Shown here piece after piece: positions 7,104 through 8,405 of a stretch of 8,405 bases of DNA; within the stretch, counting starts at the first letter, position 1, and every line of letters begins with the position of its first letter. Both the position numbers and the translations under genes were made by a program. Under the pieces are notes generated by a model that ran no database searches, was not told where the DNA came from, and worked only from the letters and a program-made list of their open reading frames with translations. Source of the stretch: Chloroflexota bacterium (GTDB lineage: Bacteria > Chloroflexota > Anaerolineae > UBA1429); assembly GCA_012513595.1 (NCBI GenBank), contig JAAZBY010000488.1, positions 1 to 8,405 on the forward strand, in the 5' to 3' direction.

Positions 7104-7760
7104 CTAGCCCAGTTGGGGCTGCAACGTGGCCAACCAGGCGGCCCAGGCCTCGATTCCCTCACTCGTCTGGCAGGAGACCTCAAAGATCAACGCGTCGGGG
7201 TTGATCCCGCGCACCAGGGCGCGGAAGGCCGGCAGGTCAAAGTCCAGGTAGGGGAGCAGGTCGGTCTTGTTGATCACCACGACATCTGCCTGGATAAAGA
7301 TGCCCGGGTACTTGTAGGGCTTGTCGTCCCCCTCCGGGACGCTGGCGATGACGACGTCGAACGACTGGCCCAGGGCAAAACCGGCCGGGCAGATCAGGTT
7401 GCCGACGTTCTCGATCAAGAGCAGGTCGATCGCGTCGAGCGGCAGCTCCGCCAGCGCCGAGCGCACCATGGGCGCGTCGAGGTGGCAGCCGCCCCCCGTG
7501 TTGATCTGCACCACCGGCACCCCGGCGGTGGCCACCCTGTCCGCGTCAACCCGTGAGGCGGTGTCCCCCTCGATGACGCCGACGCGCACGCGCCCGTCCA
7601 GCGCCGCGATGGTGCGCAGGATCAGGCTGGTCTTGCCGGCGCCGGGGGAGGCCATCAGGTTGAGCGCCACGATGCCGCGCTCGGCCAGCGTGCGCCGGGT
7701 CTCAGCGGCCACGAGATCGTTGGCCTGCATGAACTGCTGGACGACCTGTACCTCGGCCAT
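7104..7760 (-). CDS. hypB: HypB, GTPase for nickel insertion
   Basis: HypB is a SIMIBI-class GTPase that works with HypA to load nickel into the hydrogenase large subunit after the iron unit is in place. The 218 residues contain the P-loop ASPGAGKTS (37-45, Lys43), VIEGD (62-66), the metal-binding NTGGGCHLDA (87-96, Cys92 and His93), IENVGNLICPA (116-126, Cys124), PEGDDKPYKYP (142-152) and the guanine-specificity motif NKTD (164-167). The N-terminus has neither the CxxCGC high-affinity nickel site of E. coli HypB nor a His-rich storage stretch, so this is the minimal form of the family. The ATG at 7760 is supported by CTCCT on the plus strand at 7768-7772 (AGGAG in the transcript), seven bases upstream. 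It begins 10 bases after the hypA stop. Confidence 0.98.
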   Translation of the reverse strand: MAEVQVVQQFMQANDLVAAETRRTLAERGIVALNLMASPGAGKTSLILRTIAALDGRVRVGVIEGDTASRVDADRVATAGVPVVQINTGGGCHLDAPMVRSALAELPLDAIDLLLIENVGNLICPAGFALGQSFDVVIASVPEGDDKPYKYPGIFIQADVVVINKTDLLPYLDFDLPAFRALVRGINPDALIFEVSCQTSEGIEAWAAWLATLQPQLG

Positions 7761-7770
7761 GCGCGCTCTC

Positions 7771-8112
7771 CTACTCCACCTCGATCGACTCGAGGTAAAA
7801 CTCCCTGCCAGCCACGACGTCTCCGCCGACGGCCGCGCACTGCGGGCAGGTCCAGTCCATGTCTCTCATGGGGAACTCGGCCGCGCACTGCCGGCAGCGC
7901 AAGCGCGGCGCCACCCGCTGAAAGTGCAGCGTGGCCCCCGCGGCGATGGTCCCGCGGCTAAGAAAGTCAAAGTAGAACTGGACCGAATCGTCGACGATGC
8001 TGCTCAGGTCCCCGACCACGAGGTTGATCCGCGTGATACGGGCGGCCTGAGCCTTCTCGGCGTGTTCGGTGGCGATCCGGAGGACGTCTTCGGTGATCGA
8101 TAGCTCATGCAT
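7771..8112 (-). CDS. hypA: HypA, nickel and zinc metallochaperone
   Basis: HypA carries nickel and, with HypB, delivers it to the hydrogenase large subunit; in some organisms it also serves urease. The 113 residues start MHELSITEDVL, with His2 of the N-terminal nickel site, and contain a zinc loop with Cys73-x2-Cys76 and Cys89-x2-Cys92. The length is normal. The frame is open upstream to 8349, but that stretch crosses a terminator hairpin and the antisense of the FNT gene and has no HypA similarity. The ATG at 8112 is therefore the start, and it preserves His2 at its required place. No strong ribosome binding site is seen: the closest GGAG is 13 bases away. It is the first gene of the hyp-fdhD operon. 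Confidence 0.97.
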   Translation of the reverse strand: MHELSITEDVLRIATEHAEKAQAARITRINLVVGDLSSIVDDSVQFYFDFLSRGTIAAGATLHFQRVAPRLRCRQCAAEFPMRDMDWTCPQCAAVGGDVVAGREFYLESIEVE

Positions 8113-8119
8113 CCTGGCT

Positions 8120-8148
8120 ATTGTACTCCGGGAGGGGTACTCCGGCGA
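8120..8148 (-). promoter_or_regulatory. Possible promoter of the hyp-fdhD operon
   Basis: On the minus strand TACAAT (8125-8120) matches the -10 consensus at five of six bases and ends seven bases before the hypA ATG. Transcription would therefore start at or next to the start codon, giving a leaderless message. The -35 position at 17 bp (TCGCCG, 8148-8143) is poor, so an activator could be needed. The terminator just upstream implies that some promoter must lie in 8113-8163. The assignment is inference. Confidence 0.35.
8123..8145 (-). repeat. Direct repeat CCGGAGTAC x2 upstream of hypA
   Basis: Minus-strand copies of CCGGAGTAC lie at 8145-8137 and 8131-8123, 14 bp apart start to start. The second copy overlaps the candidate -10 element, so the pair could be a regulator binding site for the hyp operon. 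Two nine-base copies in GC-rich DNA could also be chance. Confidence 0.45.
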
Positions 8149-8163
8149 CTGGGACGGGGACGG

Positions 8164-8197
8164 AAAACGCCGGGCAGCGAGAGTGCTGCCCGGCGTT
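8164..8197 (-). terminator. Rho-independent terminator of the FNT gene
   Basis: Read on the minus strand, AACGCCGGGCAGC and GCTGCCCGGCGTT form a perfect 13-bp stem around a six-base loop (ACTCTC, 8184-8179), ending in four T residues (8167-8164). It starts 24 bases after the FNT stop codon at 8222. The T-run is short, but the stem is strong and the placement right. In the plus direction there is no T-run, so it should act mainly on the FNT transcript and separate it from hypA. Confidence 0.85.
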
Positions 8198-8221
8198 CCT
8201 ATAGGAGGTATGAGCGGGGGG

Positions 8222-8405
8222 CTACTTGGTGGCGGCTGCCTGATCGTCGCGCAGGTAGACCCACCAGTAGATGGCGCCGACAAGCACGCCCCCGCCGATG
8301 ATGTTGCCGATGGTGACCGGCAGGAGGTTGGAGAACAGGAACTGGCCAATGCTCACGTTGGCGCCGTTCAGCATCCCCAGCGGGATGAAGAACATGTTGG
8401 CGATC
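8222..8405 (-). CDS. Formate/nitrite transporter family channel, C-terminus only
   Basis: The last 60 residues are visible and end at a TAG at 8224-8222; the start lies beyond the right edge. They read IANMFFIPLGMLNG, then NLLPVTIGNIIGGGVLVGAIYWWVYL (residues 26-51 of the visible part) and a short polar tail (RDDQAAATK). The NLLPVTIGNIIGG stretch followed by the last transmembrane helix is typical of the FNT family (FocA, NirC and relatives), pentameric inner-membrane channels for formate, nitrite or hydrosulfide. The substrate cannot be read from this part. Formate is suggested only by fdhD at the end of the next operon. It is on the same strand as the hyp genes but is separated from them by a terminator. 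Confidence 0.92.
   Translation of the reverse strand, partial: IANMFFIPLGMLNGANVSIGQFLFSNLLPVTIGNIIGGGVLVGAIYWWVYLRDDQAAATK

Noticed and set aside
8203..8301. AGGAGGTATG on the plus strand, looking like a strong ribosome binding site and start.
   Set aside because: Only one base separates the AGGAGGT core from the ATG, and the frame that follows is antisense to the FNT C-terminus.
8113..8349. An upstream extension of hypA giving a 192-residue protein.
   Set aside because: It would cross the FNT terminator and coding region and would move His2 away from the N-terminus; it shows no similarity to HypA.

Overview
The window is GC-rich bacterial DNA. It is mostly one minus-strand operon, read right to left, for maturing [NiFe] hydrogenase: hypA-hypB-hypF-hypC-hypD-hypE, followed by fdhD, the formate dehydrogenase maturation gene. 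The genes are tightly packed, with gaps of 5 to 30 bases or 4-base GTGA overlaps. Four of the seven (hypF, hypD, hypE, fdhD) start with GTG. Upstream of the operon (right edge) lies the 3' end of a formate/nitrite transporter (FNT) gene on the same strand, closed by a strong hairpin terminator. The operon therefore probably has its own promoter, just ahead of hypA.

Layout from left to right: 1-869, minus strand, the N-terminal 289 residues of a secreted lipoprotein with repeated beta-propeller-like blades, running off the window; 870-1043, a divergent promoter region; 1044-1418, plus strand, a small cyclophilin-like fold protein; 1419-1452, a short convergent gap; 1453-8112, minus strand, fdhD, hypE, hypD, hypC, hypF, hypB, hypA; 8113-8221, promoter candidate and terminator; 8222-8405, minus strand, the C-terminus of the FNT channel.

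How the genes work together, from established knowledge: HypA and HypB deliver nickel. HypF and HypE make the cyanide ligands from carbamoyl phosphate. HypC and HypD assemble the Fe(CN)2CO unit for the hydrogenase large subunit. FdhD sulfurates the molybdenum/tungsten cofactor of formate dehydrogenase. An FNT channel may carry formate. The gene set suggests an anaerobic or facultative organism coupling formate and H2 metabolism, but no hydrogenase, formate dehydrogenase or maturation protease gene is inside the window. The taxon cannot be fixed. The high GC, many GTG starts, the lipoprotein and the cyclophilin-like gene would fit Chloroflexota, which is only a weak guess.

No tRNA, rRNA, CRISPR array, insertion sequence or phage gene was seen. 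No wholly new system is evident. The points most worth checking are an FdhD lacking the second cysteine of its CxxC motif, a 21-bp in-frame tandem repeat inside hypF, the joining of fdhD to a hyp operon beside an FNT gene, and a possible leaderless, repeat-flanked hypA promoter.
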